From: Tannerellaceae bacterium
GTDB taxonomy: Bacteria; Bacteroidota; Bacteroidia; Bacteroidales; Tannerellaceae
DNA length: 55,474 bases
NCBI GenBank assembly: GCA_031288615.1
Contig: JAITRC010000010.1
Span: 1-55,474 of the forward strand
Direction: 5' to 3'
In this document: positions 8,883-18,700 of the stretch, piece by piece
Layout: each line of letters starts with the position of its first letter
Position numbering within the stretch: position 1 is the stretch's first letter
Position numbers and translations under genes: made by a program
The notes under the pieces: model-generated
What the model was told of the DNA's origin: nothing
Databases searched by the model: none
Seen by the model: the letters and a program-made list of their open reading frames with translations, nothing else

Positions 8883-9274
8883 AAGAGGCGCTAACGTTTG
8901 CGTTTTTTGTGGTCTTGGCGCTAGGGTTCTGGTATGTCCAGAGCCTTAGCGACACACCCCTTTTGGTACAAGAAACGGAAATAGAGGCGGCGGCGGAGTT
9001 GACGGAAAAAGCCTTACAGATAGAAATCAAGACGCACGGCATCCCTCCTGGGTACAAAGTGCGCTGGTTCCCTCCGGTGGTGAAGGTGGTTTGTCGGTTG
9101 CCGGCGGGTAGGTACAGAGATTTGGAAACTACCGACGTGGAGATTTTAGCAAGTTTCAAAGAATTGCAAAATAATCTATCGGGGATCATGCACGTGAAGG
9201 CGGAAGCGCCTTCATGGGTGAGTGCCGTGGACGTAAATCCCAATCGGGTAGAGTTTCTGATAGAGGAGCCTTGA
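8879..9274 (+). CDS. short YbbR-like membrane-anchored protein
   Basis: This 131-residue protein starts in an ATGA overlap with yajC. An N-terminal membrane anchor (residues about 6-22, TFAFFVVLALGFWYVQ) precedes one extracytoplasmic domain. The pattern IEIKTHGIPPGYKVRWFPP, followed near the end by VDVNPNRVEFLIEEP, resembles the last YbbR repeat of the Bacteroidetes protein usually found between yajC and coaE. Those homologues are typically over 300 residues, so this one looks like anchor plus last domain with the middle lost. YbbR proteins in other phyla are linked to cyclic-di-AMP synthesis and envelope control. The role here is unknown; family membership rests mainly on gene order. Confidence 0.65.
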   Translation: MKEALTFAFFVVLALGFWYVQSLSDTPLLVQETEIEAAAELTEKALQIEIKTHGIPPGYKVRWFPPVVKVVCRLPAGRYRDLETTDVEILASFKELQNNLSGIMHVKAEAPSWVSAVDVNPNRVEFLIEEP

Positions 9275-9278
9275 ACAG

Positions 9279-9833
9279 ATGCGGACGGTTGGGGTGACAG
9301 GGTGTATGGGCGCAGGAAAGACAAGGGTTTGCGGGATACTGCAGTCGAAGGGGGTACCGGTGTACACTACCGACGAGGCGGCCAAGCGTTTGACTTGGGA
9401 GCAGCACTTGCTTGGAGACATGAGCGAAGAGAGATTGACCAAGATCATCTTCGGGGAGGCAAGTGAAGAGAAAGCCAAGATAGAGGCCGTGATTCATCAG
9501 GCGGTGTTCAACGACCTGAAGGAATGGCAGAAGGCGAGGGAGAAGGAAGGACATGAACTATGTGTGGTGGAATCGGCCTTATTGCCGGTAGACGCGGCGC
9601 CCTACGAAGGTATTTGGGGATATGTGTTGGTTGCGGCGCCGGAGCCGTTGAGAGTCAAGCGGGTCATACGAAAGACAGGCTTGACCGAGGAAGAAGTGCA
9701 GCGGCGAATGGCTTGCCAAAGCACCGAAGAAGAAAAACGAAAGCAGACGAAGTACGAGATCTGCAACGACGGCTGGGAGACACTGGAGCCGCAAGTGGAG
9801 GCGTTCTTGGCTTGGATAAAAACGGTTAACTGA
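9279..9833 (+). CDS. coaE: dephospho-CoA kinase
   Basis: This 184-residue cytoplasmic enzyme phosphorylates the ribose 3'-hydroxyl of dephospho-CoA, the last step of coenzyme A synthesis. The P-loop GCMGAGKT is at residues 8-15. The family-typical YTTDEAAKRL (substrate-binding Asp), VVESALL and the VKRVIRKTGLTEEEVQRRMACQ lid region follow in order. It begins 4 bases after the YbbR-like gene. The yajC-ybbR-coaE order is conserved in Bacteroidetes and supports both this call and that of its neighbour. Confidence 0.94.
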   Translation: MRTVGVTGCMGAGKTRVCGILQSKGVPVYTTDEAAKRLTWEQHLLGDMSEERLTKIIFGEASEEKAKIEAVIHQAVFNDLKEWQKAREKEGHELCVVESALLPVDAAPYEGIWGYVLVAAPEPLRVKRVIRKTGLTEEEVQRRMACQSTEEEKRKQTKYEICNDGWETLEPQVEAFLAWIKTVN

Positions 9834-9850
9834 CAATAAAGCTATACATT

Positions 9851-11206
9851 ATGGAAAGACGGACATTTCTAAAAGGAACAGCGGCGGCATTAGGCGCGAC
9901 GGGGGTCACCGGAGGAAGTCTGTTATTAGGTGGTTGTGGTGACAAACAAGGGGCGGAAGAATTTCCACCCCTGAAAGCTGAAGGTACCTACTATGTGCCG
10001 AACTTAATAGACAAGGCGCTGGAGGGGAAGCCGCTGAAAGCCGGTGTAGTCGGTTGCGGGGGCAGAGGTTCGGGGGCTGCCTTCAATTTTCTGGCGGCAG
10101 CAGACGACGTGACCATCACGGCGCTCGGAGACACCTTTGGGGATAGGCTTGGGGAGTTAGCCGGGCAACTGAAGAGCAAGGCGGGAATCTCTGTACCGGA
10201 GGAGAACCGGTTTGTGGGACTGGATGCCTACAAGGCGGTGATAGACAGTGACGTGGATGTAGTCATTCTGGCAACGCCACCCGCTTTCCGGCCGGAGCAC
10301 TTCCGTTACGCGGTAGAGAAGGGCAAACATGCTTTTTTAGAGAAGCCGATATGTATAGATCCGGTGGGCTACCGGACGGTGTTGTTGGCCGCCAAGCAGG
10401 CTGCCGCCAAGCGGCTGTCAGTGGTCACCGGGACGCAGAGACACCATCAACGGAGCTACGTGGCCTCGTACCAACAAATCATGGCAGGGCTAATCGGTGA
10501 GATCACCGGGGGCAACGTCTACTGGAATCAGAGCATGCTCTGGTACAAGGATCGCAAGCCCGGATGGAGAGAGGCTGAGTGGATGATCAGGGACTGGGTG
10601 AACTGGAAATGGTTATCCGGCGACCATATCGTGGAGCAACATGTACACAATATTGACGTCTTCACCTGGTTCTCCGGCCTGCGTCCGGTGTCGGCCTTAG
10701 GCTTCGGCTCCCGCCAACGGCGCATCACGGGAGACCAGTACGATAACTTCAGTGTCGATTTCACAATGGAGAATGGGATTCACCTCCATAGCATGTGCCG
10801 ACAGATAGACGGTACGGATGGGAAAGTAGGGGAATTTATCCAGGGAACACGTGGTTCATGGGACAGTTCAACGATGGAGATTCGTGATTTGAAGGGTAAT
10901 CTGGTGTGGAAATATGACGCGGCGGAAGAAGAAACCGCTTTCAGTCAAACCAATCCTTTTGTGCTGGAGCATGTGAACTGGATCAACCATATCCGTAACA
11001 GTCAACCCATAGACTGCGCTACGGCAAACCTCACCGCATGCATGGCCGCCATCATGGGGCGGGAGTCCGCCTATACCGGGGCGGTAAAGACGTGGGACGA
11101 AATGGTTTTTTCGCAAATGGATTACATCCCTCAAGACCTGACACTGGAAGGACGTATGAATATGCGTGGTTTCACGGTACCCATCCCTGGGAAGGCCGCC
11201 GAATGA
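9851..11206 (+). CDS. Tat-exported Gfo/Idh/MocA-family oxidoreductase, probable lipoprotein
   Basis: This 451-residue NAD(P)-dependent sugar oxidoreductase-like protein has a twin-arginine signal (RRTFLKG, residues 3-9) followed by a possible lipobox ending in Cys29 (LLLGGCGDK). It is probably exported folded with its cofactor and lipid-anchored. The Rossmann fold starts near residue 63 with GVVGCGGRGSG. LEKP, the catalytic-lysine motif of the family, follows near residue 164. The C-terminal half is the substrate domain, with the conserved-looking DHIVEQHVHNIDVFTWF. Its stop overlaps the next gene's start by ATGA, tying it to a NamZ-like N-acetylmuramidase. The sugar substrate is unknown; an amino sugar from peptidoglycan is a reasonable guess from context only. 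Confidence 0.88.
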   Translation: MERRTFLKGTAAALGATGVTGGSLLLGGCGDKQGAEEFPPLKAEGTYYVPNLIDKALEGKPLKAGVVGCGGRGSGAAFNFLAAADDVTITALGDTFGDRLGELAGQLKSKAGISVPEENRFVGLDAYKAVIDSDVDVVILATPPAFRPEHFRYAVEKGKHAFLEKPICIDPVGYRTVLLAAKQAAAKRLSVVTGTQRHHQRSYVASYQQIMAGLIGEITGGNVYWNQSMLWYKDRKPGWREAEWMIRDWVNWKWLSGDHIVEQHVHNIDVFTWFSGLRPVSALGFGSRQRRITGDQYDNFSVDFTMENGIHLHSMCRQIDGTDGKVGEFIQGTRGSWDSSTMEIRDLKGNLVWKYDAAEEETAFSQTNPFVLEHVNWINHIRNSQPIDCATANLTACMAAIMGRESAYTGAVKTWDEMVFSQMDYIPQDLTLEGRMNMRGFTVPIPGKAAE

Positions 11207-12396
11207 GGCTTCGGGCGGCACTCGCTTCTTGCTTGGCTATTGCCCTCTATGCACCTATACACCTATACCCACACGACCTGCGTCCAAGTACGGAAGTTCG
11301 TGTAGGCGTGGAGCGAACGGATGAGTTACTCCGGCTGACTGAGGGAAAGCGTATAGCGGTGGTGGCCAACAAGGCCTCCATAGCAGGGGCAGATCGGCGG
11401 CATGTTGTAGACCGGCTGGTCGCTGCTGGGGTGGACGTACGGCGGGTCTTCGCTCCTGAGCATGGATTCAGGGAGTGGAGCGAAGCGGGCGAAGTGGTGC
11501 AGGACGGGAGGGATATCCGGACAGGGATAGAGGTGGTCTCTCTCTACGGGAACCGAAAGAAGCCCACCCAGACAGACTTGGCAGACGTGGATGCGGTACT
11601 GTTTGATATACAGGATGTTGGCACCCGTTTCTACACCTACATCAGCACCATGCACTATGTCATGGAGGCCTGTGCCGAGGCAGGGAAAACCTTCATCGTA
11701 GCGGATCGTCCGAATCCTAACGACACGGTAGATGGGACTATCCTCCGTCCGGGCTTTGAGTCTTTCGTGGGTATGCACCCCATCCCATTGCTACACGGTT
11801 TGACGGTAGGTGAACTGGCGGGAATGATCAACGGGGAAGGATGGTTGGCGGGTGGCAAACCGTGCAAGCTGGAAGTGATACATATAGAGGGATGGCGGCA
11901 CGGTGATCCTTACGAAGTGGCTTCGCCACCTTCACCCAATCTGCCGAACGGGCGGGCGATACAGCTATACCCTTCGCTTTGCCTATTCGAAGGGACAGGA
12001 GTGAGTGTGGGACGAGGGACAGCCTTTCCGTTTCAAGTGGCAGGGTATCCTAACAAGGCTTACGGCACATTCCATTTTCGCCCTGAGGCCTCACCCGGAT
12101 TCGACAGCAACCCTCTGCATAAGGGGAAAGACTGTTACGGTATAGACCTGCGGCAAGGGCTAGAGATTAAAGGACTTAGCCTCCGGTGGCTGACTTATTT
12201 CTATAAGATAGCCACCCAAGCGCATGATCCATTCTTTACAAGGCCGGATTGGTTCGACCTCCTTGCCGGTTCGGACGAACTTCGTCACCAGTTGCAGCAA
12301 GGTTGCACGGAAGCTGAGATACGCGCAAGCTGGGAGGCGGAGTTAAGGGCATACAAAGCGCTACGCGCCAAGTACCTCCTCTACCCTACTTTTTAG
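11203..12396 (+). CDS. namZ: DUF1343 / NamZ-like exo-beta-N-acetylmuramidase
   Basis: This 397-residue protein belongs to DUF1343, whose characterised member NamZ removes N-acetylmuramic acid from the non-reducing end of peptidoglycan fragments. Family landmarks are IAVVANKAS near residue 47, VFAPEHGFR near 83, VSLYGNRKKPT, the DIQDVGTRFYTYISTMHYVMEA stretch beginning near residue 136, VADRPNP, and SPPSPNLPN. An N-terminal hydrophobic stretch suggests export. The start at 11203 overlaps the oxidoreductase stop; a longer in-frame start at 11038 lies deep inside that gene and was rejected. Its last 36 bases overlap the 3' end of nudC on the opposite strand. Function is inferred from family. Confidence 0.86.
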   Translation: MRLRAALASCLAIALYAPIHLYPHDLRPSTEVRVGVERTDELLRLTEGKRIAVVANKASIAGADRRHVVDRLVAAGVDVRRVFAPEHGFREWSEAGEVVQDGRDIRTGIEVVSLYGNRKKPTQTDLADVDAVLFDIQDVGTRFYTYISTMHYVMEACAEAGKTFIVADRPNPNDTVDGTILRPGFESFVGMHPIPLLHGLTVGELAGMINGEGWLAGGKPCKLEVIHIEGWRHGDPYEVASPPSPNLPNGRAIQLYPSLCLFEGTGVSVGRGTAFPFQVAGYPNKAYGTFHFRPEASPGFDSNPLHKGKDCYGIDLRQGLEIKGLSLRWLTYFYKIATQAHDPFFTRPDWFDLLAGSDELRHQLQQGCTEAEIRASWEAELRAYKALRAKYLLYPTF

Positions 12397-12969
12397 CATC
12401 TGGTAAGCCAGTGAGCCGGGTAGTGGGAGCAAAAGGTCGGTAAGCGACTCAGGCGGGTAGAACGCTGCATGCACCAGCTCTTCAGTATCTATCTGAAGCT
12501 CTCCGGAGAGATAGTCGGCCGTAAAGCCCACCATCAGGTTGCTGGGGAAAGGCCAAGGCTGGCTGGCGTAATATTGCAGGTTGTGTATCCGAAGGCTTGT
12601 CTCCTCGTAGACTTCACGCATGGCGCACTCTTCCAACGTCTCACCTATCTCTAAGAAACCGGCCACAGTTCCCATACGCCCTGTAGCCTGGTGGGCATGA
12701 GTCTGCACAAGGAGAACCTCTTTACCACGTCGCACCAAGACAAGTACAGCCGGTGTGATGACAGGGTATATCTCATAGCCACAAGCCGGACACCGCCGAA
12801 GGATAGGCATTTCACCTTGTTCGGTGGGTGTACCGCAAGCGGGGCAGTAACGGCTGTGCTTCTTCCAGTGCTCCAACTGCCGTCCCTTACAAACAGAACG
12901 CCTCTCCGAATTGGAGAGGCGTGCATACGTTTCGCGGAACGACAGTCCGTTCCCCTTGTTCACGGGCAT
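12361..12969 (-). CDS. nudC: NudC-type Nudix NAD+/NADH diphosphatase
   Basis: This 202-residue hydrolase would cleave NAD(H), and probably NAD-capped RNA, to NMN and AMP. A zinc ribbon has Cys42, Cys45, Cys60 and Cys63 (CPACG twice). The Nudix box runs from GFLEIGE (residue 104) through REVYEET. The NudC-specific SQPWPFP is at 136-142. E. coli NudC is longer at the N-terminus, so this is a compact form. The start at 12969 lies 2 bases after the ppdK stop; an upstream in-frame start at 13029 would overlap ppdK by 58 bases and adds no recognisable domain. It is probably cotranscribed with ppdK. Confidence 0.93.
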   Translation of the reverse strand: MPVNKGNGLSFRETYARLSNSERRSVCKGRQLEHWKKHSRYCPACGTPTEQGEMPILRRCPACGYEIYPVITPAVLVLVRRGKEVLLVQTHAHQATGRMGTVAGFLEIGETLEECAMREVYEETSLRIHNLQYYASQPWPFPSNLMVGFTADYLSGELQIDTEELVHAAFYPPESLTDLLLPLPGSLAYQMLKSRVEEVLGA

Positions 12970-12971
12970 TA

Positions 12972-15686
12972 TCAAATGGCTGCCTGAGCGGCGGCAATCC
13001 GTGCAATGGGTACCCGGAAGGGGGAACAAGACACATAGTTAAGTCCTACGCTGTGACAGAACTTGACAGAAGAAGGTTCACCGCCATGCTCACCGCAGAT
13101 ACCGCATTTGAGGTCGGGACGGATGGTGCGTCCTTTATCCGCAGCGATACGAATAAGCTGGCCTACACCCTTTTGGTCAAGCACCTGGAAGGGGTCGGCC
13201 TTGAGGATCTTCTTTTCAAGGTAGACAGGTAGGAAGGAAGCGATGTCATCGCGAGAATAGCCGAAAGTCATCTGGGTGAGGTCATTGGTACCGAAGGAGA
13301 AGAACTCGGCAAGGGTTGCGATACGATCGGCGGTTAAGGCGGCACGTGGTATCTCAATCATAGTACCGACCTTGTAGTCTATCTTGTCTTTCTTCTCCTC
13401 GAAAAGCTTCTTTGCCGTCTGGCGGATGATCTTCTCCTGTTCGGCAAACTCATAAAGGATACCGGTCAGGGGCACCATGATTTCGGGCAACGTGTTGATA
13501 CCTTCGGCTTTGAGTTCGAGGGCGGCCAAGAGGATAGCGCGTGTTTGCATCTCGGTGATTTCGGGATAGGTATTGCCCAAACGGCAACCGCGATGCCCCA
13601 GCATGGGGTTATGTTCATAGAGATGGTCTACGCGGCGGCGTACGGTGTCAAGGGAAATACCCATTGCATCGGCCATTTCTTGCTGACCTTTGGTGTCATG
13701 AGGCACAAACTCATGCAAGGGAGGATCGAGCAGACGTACAGTAACGGGGCACCCTTCCATAGCCTTGAATATACCCTTGAAGTCTTCCTTTTGGTAAGGG
13801 AGTAGCTTTTCGAGGGCGCGACGTCGGTCGTCAGGGGTTTCGGCGAGGATCATTTCGCGCATCGCCTTGATCTTCTCTCCTTCAAAGAACATGTGTTCCG
13901 TGCGGCAGAGACCGATACCTACGGCACCGAACTTTCTTGCTACGGCAGCATCATGTGGGGTGTCGGCATTGGTACGGACTTTCATGACAGCGTATTTGTC
14001 GGATAGCTTCATGAGTTCATTGAAATCGCCGGTCAATTCGGGTTCGCGGGTTTGGATTTTGCCGTCATAGACTTCACCGGTGGATCCGTTGACGGAGATG
14101 AAGTCTCCTTCTTTCCATTTCTTACCACCGGCTTCGAGGGTGCGCTCTTTATAATTGATGACAAGCGCTCCGGCACCGGAGACGCAGCATTTACCCATTC
14201 CACGTGCCACGACGGCAGCATGTGAGGTCATACCACCCCTAGCGGTGAGAATGCCTTCGGCGGCAGCCATCCCGGCAAGGTCTTCGGGAGAAGTTTCGAT
14301 GCGCACAAGGATTACTTTCTTACCACTCTGATGCTGTTCAGCAGCATCTTCGGCGAAGAAGACGATCTGCCCGGTAGCAGCACCAGGCGAAGCGGGCAGA
14401 CCTTTGGCGATGAGGGAGGCTTTGGTTAAGGCAACTTTATCAAAGACGGGGTGGAGAAGTTCATCAAGCTTATGAGGCTCAATACGGTTCAAGGCGGTCT
14501 TTTCGTCAATCATCTCCTGACGAAGAAGGTCCATAGCAATCTTCACCATGGCAGAGCCGGTACGTTTGCCGTTACGGGTTTGAAGGAACCATAACTTACC
14601 TTCCTGGACGGTAAATTCCATGTCCTGCATGTCGCGGTAATGGTTCTCAAGCTTGGTCTGGATAGCATCCAATTCCTTAAAGATCGTGGGCATGGCTTCT
14701 TCCATAGAGGGATATTCTTTGGAGCGGATGTCTTCGGGGATACCGGCACGTTCGGCCCAGATGAGAGAGCCGTCTTTGGTAATCTGTTGGGGTGTACGGA
14801 TGCCGGCGACGACGTCTTCACCCTGTGCATTGATAAGGTATTCCCCATTGAAAACGTCTTCACCGCTACCTGCATCCCTGGAAAAACAGACACCGGTGGC
14901 GGAGGTGTTTCCCATATTCCCGAAGACCATAGATTGTACGGTGACGGCAGTCCCCCATTCGGCAGGAATACCTTCCATTTTGCGGTAAAGGATGGCACGT
15001 TCGTTCATCCAAGAATCGAAGACGGCGCAGATGGCACCCCAGAGTTGCTGGTAGGCATCGGTGGGGAAGTCGCTACCGGTTTGTTTCTTGACGGCGGCTT
15101 TGAAGAGGGAGACGAGTGAGCGCAGGTCGTCGGTGGTGAGTTCGTTGTCCAACTTGACGCCTTTTTTGTGCTTGACCTCCTCGATGATAGCTTCAAAGGG
15201 GTCGATGTCTTCTTTGCCGACAGGCTTCATACCGAGCACCACGTCGCCGTACATCTGTACGAAGCGGCGGTAAGAGTCCCAAGCAAACCGTTCGTTGCCG
15301 GTTTTGCGAGCAAGTCCTTCGACAACCTGGTCATTGAGGCCAAGGTTAAGGATGGTATCCATCATGCCGGGCATGGAAGCTCTGGCACCGGAACGCACAG
15401 AGACAAGGAGGGGGTTGGCAACATCACCAAACTTAGAGTTCATGAGGTTCTCAATGTGGTGAATAGAACGCTCGACGTCACTCCGAAGGAGGTCGACGAC
15501 CTTGTCCTTGCCTGTTTCATAGTACTCCGCACAGACTTCAGTAGTAATGGTGAACCCCGGAGGGACAGGTACCCCGATGCGATTCATCTCCGCTAGATTT
15601 GCTCCTTTACCACCGAGCAAATTCTTCATCTCTGCTTTACCTTCGGCCTGTCCGTTGCCGAAAGTGTAAACCCGTTTTTTATCCAT
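12972..15686 (-). CDS. ppdK: pyruvate, phosphate dikinase
   Basis: This 904-residue enzyme interconverts pyruvate, ATP and phosphate with phosphoenolpyruvate, AMP and pyrophosphate. It bypasses pyruvate kinase in many anaerobes. The N-terminal ATP-grasp domain includes LLGGKGANLAEM and SVRSGARASMPGMMDT. The swivelling domain carries the phosphohistidine in GGMTSHAAVVARG (His489). The C-terminal PEP/pyruvate barrel has GLCRTEHMF and ends with CGICGEHGGEPSS, containing the catalytic Cys. Length is normal. nudC follows 2 bases downstream. A weak promoter element lies about 33 bases upstream. Confidence 0.97.
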   Translation of the reverse strand: MDKKRVYTFGNGQAEGKAEMKNLLGGKGANLAEMNRIGVPVPPGFTITTEVCAEYYETGKDKVVDLLRSDVERSIHHIENLMNSKFGDVANPLLVSVRSGARASMPGMMDTILNLGLNDQVVEGLARKTGNERFAWDSYRRFVQMYGDVVLGMKPVGKEDIDPFEAIIEEVKHKKGVKLDNELTTDDLRSLVSLFKAAVKKQTGSDFPTDAYQQLWGAICAVFDSWMNERAILYRKMEGIPAEWGTAVTVQSMVFGNMGNTSATGVCFSRDAGSGEDVFNGEYLINAQGEDVVAGIRTPQQITKDGSLIWAERAGIPEDIRSKEYPSMEEAMPTIFKELDAIQTKLENHYRDMQDMEFTVQEGKLWFLQTRNGKRTGSAMVKIAMDLLRQEMIDEKTALNRIEPHKLDELLHPVFDKVALTKASLIAKGLPASPGAATGQIVFFAEDAAEQHQSGKKVILVRIETSPEDLAGMAAAEGILTARGGMTSHAAVVARGMGKCCVSGAGALVINYKERTLEAGGKKWKEGDFISVNGSTGEVYDGKIQTREPELTGDFNELMKLSDKYAVMKVRTNADTPHDAAVARKFGAVGIGLCRTEHMFFEGEKIKAMREMILAETPDDRRRALEKLLPYQKEDFKGIFKAMEGCPVTVRLLDPPLHEFVPHDTKGQQEMADAMGISLDTVRRRVDHLYEHNPMLGHRGCRLGNTYPEITEMQTRAILLAALELKAEGINTLPEIMVPLTGILYEFAEQEKIIRQTAKKLFEEKKDKIDYKVGTMIEIPRAALTADRIATLAEFFSFGTNDLTQMTFGYSRDDIASFLPVYLEKKILKADPFQVLDQKGVGQLIRIAADKGRTIRPDLKCGICGEHGGEPSSVKFCHSVGLNYVSCSPFRVPIARIAAAQAAI

Positions 15687-15718
15687 ACTGTTTTTTTAGA
15701 TTGTTTGCAAAAACCGGT

Positions 15719-15727
15719 GCGAAAGTA
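15719..15727 (-). promoter_or_regulatory. possible -7 element for ppdK
   Basis: On the minus strand TACTTTCGC differs from TAnnTTTGY at one position. It lies about 33 bases before the ppdK ATG, back to back with the efflux-pump promoter. It is called weakly because of the mismatch. Confidence 0.35.
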
Positions 15728-15752
15728 GCATTTTCTTCCTTTTTCTCTTTAT

Positions 15753-15761
15753 TACCTTTGC
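15753..15761 (+). promoter_or_regulatory. -7 promoter element for the RND pump gene
   Basis: TACCTTTGC is a perfect TAnnTTTGY match 31 bases before the RND pump ATG. It shows that the pump gene has its own start of transcription. Confidence 0.7.
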
Positions 15762-15791
15762 AGGAAATATGAAATAATTTGAGGGAAGACG

Positions 15792-18700
15792 ATGAATATT
15801 TCGGAGGTGAGCATAAAAAGGCCGGTGCTATCAACAGTGATTGTGCTGGTGATCGTGCTGTTCGGGGTGATGGGCTACCAATGGCTAGGAGTAAGGGAGT
15901 TTCCGAGTGTGGATCAGCCGTTTATCTCGGTACAGACAACTTATCCGGGTGCCAACGCGGACGTGGTGATGAACCAAATCACGGAGCCGCTGGAACAGAA
16001 TATCAACGGGATACCGGGAATCCGGTCGCTACGGAGTGAGAGTAGCCAGGGGGCAAGCCGGATCACGGTGGAGTTTGAATTGTCGGTAGACCTAGAAACA
16101 GCGGCAAACGACGTGCGAGATAAAGTGTCTCGCGCACAACGCTACCTGCCGCGAGACTGCGACCCACCTACCGTTTCAAAAGCGGATGCGGATGCGCAAC
16201 CCATCATACAGATAGGGATAAGAAGCCGTACGCGGGGGCTGATGGAACTGAGTGAAATCGCGGAGTTGACGGTGAAGGAACGTCTGCAAACGATTCAAAA
16301 CGTGAGCGGCGTAGAACTGTGGGGGCAGAAACGGTACTCAATGCGGTTGTGGTTAGACCCGATACGGATGGCGGGTTACGGAGTGACGGCACTGGATATA
16401 CGCGATGCGGTAGAGTCAGAGAACGTAGAATTACCTTCAGGGAGTATAGAAGGGAATACAGTAGACTTAAGTATCCGGACGTTGGGGTTGATGCGAACGG
16501 CGAAAGAATTCAATGACCTGATTATCAGGGAAACGAAAACAGGGACAGTGCGTCTGAGCGACATAGGTCGTGCGGAGCTTGCTCCGGAAGATATGCGGAG
16601 CTTCCTACGTCGTAACGGAGAACCGATGGTAATCAGCGTGATTATCCCTCAGCCAGGTGCAAACCAGATCGAAATCGCGGACGAAGCATATCGGCGTATT
16701 GAGCAGCTGAAAAAAGATCTTCCCGAAGATGTGAGTATTGAAATGGTGTATGATAATACACGGTTTATCAGGGCATCTATTAAAGAGGTGGAAGAGACGA
16801 TCTATGTAGCATTTCTACTGGTGGCGTTGATCATCTTTCTGTTTTTGAGGGACTGGCGGGTGACGTTAGTGCCGGTAGCAGTGATACCGGTGTCGTTGGT
16901 GGGCGCGTTCTTTGTGATGTACGTAGCGGGTTTCTCAATTAATGTGCTGACGATGCTGGCGGTGGTGCTGTCGGTAGGTCTGGTGGTGGACGACGCCATT
17001 GTAATGACGGAGAATATCTATGTGCGCATCGAAGAAGGGATGGAACCGCGCCAAGCGGGGATAGAAGGAGCGACGGAAATATTTTTTGCGGTAGTAAGTA
17101 CGACGGTGACACTGGTGGCAGTCTTTTTGCCGATCGTTTTTATGGAGGGGATGACGGGGCGACTGTTTAAGGAGTTCAGTATCGTGATAGCGGGGTCGGT
17201 GACTATATCGTCGATAGTGGCACTGACGTTTACTCCGATGCTGTCTACCAAACTGCTCAAACAACGGGAACAAAAGAACAAGCTCTATACTAAAACGGAA
17301 CCCTTCTTCGCTGCACTGAACGGACTGTATGAACGTTCGCTGGATAGATTCCTTACCCACCGCTGGTTAGCGATACCTGTTATCCTCTTGTTCATGGGAG
17401 GAATCTTTTATTTCTGGAAAAAGATACCAGCCGAGCTGTCTCCTCTCGAAGACCGTTCGTCCATTAATATCACGTTGCGAGGACCGGAAGGGAGTACGTT
17501 TGAGTTTGTGCGGGACTTTGCGGAACGCATTGAGGCGATAGCCGATTCGGTGGTGCCGGAGCGTACATCGTCCATGCTCCGGACATTCGGGACGAACGGT
17601 TTTATGGGTATCGTGCTACCGGATATAGGTAAACGTGAGCGCACACAGATGGAGATAGCCGAAGAACTGACAGCGGCGGTGAGCCAAGAGACGATGGCGC
17701 GCGCCTTTGTGCAACAACAGTCGACCTTCGGCGGGAGGCGTGGAGGTATGCCGATACAGTATGTACTCCAAGCACCCAACTTGGAAAAGTTGCAAGAGTT
17801 TCTGCCTTCCTTTATGGGACGTGTGTCGGAAAGTCCCGTCTTCCGGATGGCGGATGTAAACCTGAAATTCACGAAACCCGAGACCCAGCTGGTTATTAAT
17901 AGAGACAAAGCGACCAGACTGGGAGTAAGTACCCGAAATATCGCACAAACCTTGCAGTATGCACTAAGCGGGCAACGCATGGGTTACTACTATTTGAACG
18001 GGAAACAGTATCAGATACTGGGGGAGATAAATAGACAGCAACGTAATACGCCCCTTGACCTCCGCTCACTGTATGTGCGGAGCGATAATAATACGATGGT
18101 GCAGCTGGATAATGTTGTTTCCTTACAGGAAGATGTAGCTCCTCCGCAACTGTACCGCTACAACCGATTCGTGGCGGCCACAGTAACAGGAGGGCTGAAC
18201 CAAGGCTATACGCTGGGCGAAGGGTTGGATGAAATGGATCGCATCGCCAAGGAGACATTGGACGACACATTCCGTACCGCGCTATCGGGTGAATCTAAAG
18301 AATTCAGGGAAAGTTCGGACAGCCTGATGTTTGCACTGATCCTGGCACTGGTGATGATCTACCTAGTGCTGGCCGCTCAGTTTGAATCCTTCAAAGACCC
18401 TCTTGTGGTGATGTTCACGGTACCGTTAGCTATTGCGGGAGCATTACTGTTTATGAGTGTAGGTGGTGTAACGATGAATATATTCAGTCAGATTGGGATC
18501 ATCATGTTGATTGGTCTGGTGACAAAAAACGGAATCCTTATTGTGGAGTTTGCCAACCAACGTCAAGCGGCAGGATATTCCTTCGACCAAGCGGTTCGTT
18601 CAGCATCAATACAGCGTTTCCGCCCAATCTTGATGACCAGCGTCTCTACCATACTGGGGTTGATACCCCTCGTTTTTGCATCAGGAGAAGGTGCCCAAGG

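Noticed and set aside
11038..11202. Longer N-terminus for the NamZ-like protein starting at 11038
   Set aside because: It would overlap the oxidoreductase by 169 bases and its translation lacks a signal or domain. The ATGA start at 11203 is much more natural.
12970..13029. Longer NudC start at 13029
   Set aside because: It would overlap ppdK by 58 bases; the ATG at 12969 sits 2 bases after the ppdK stop.
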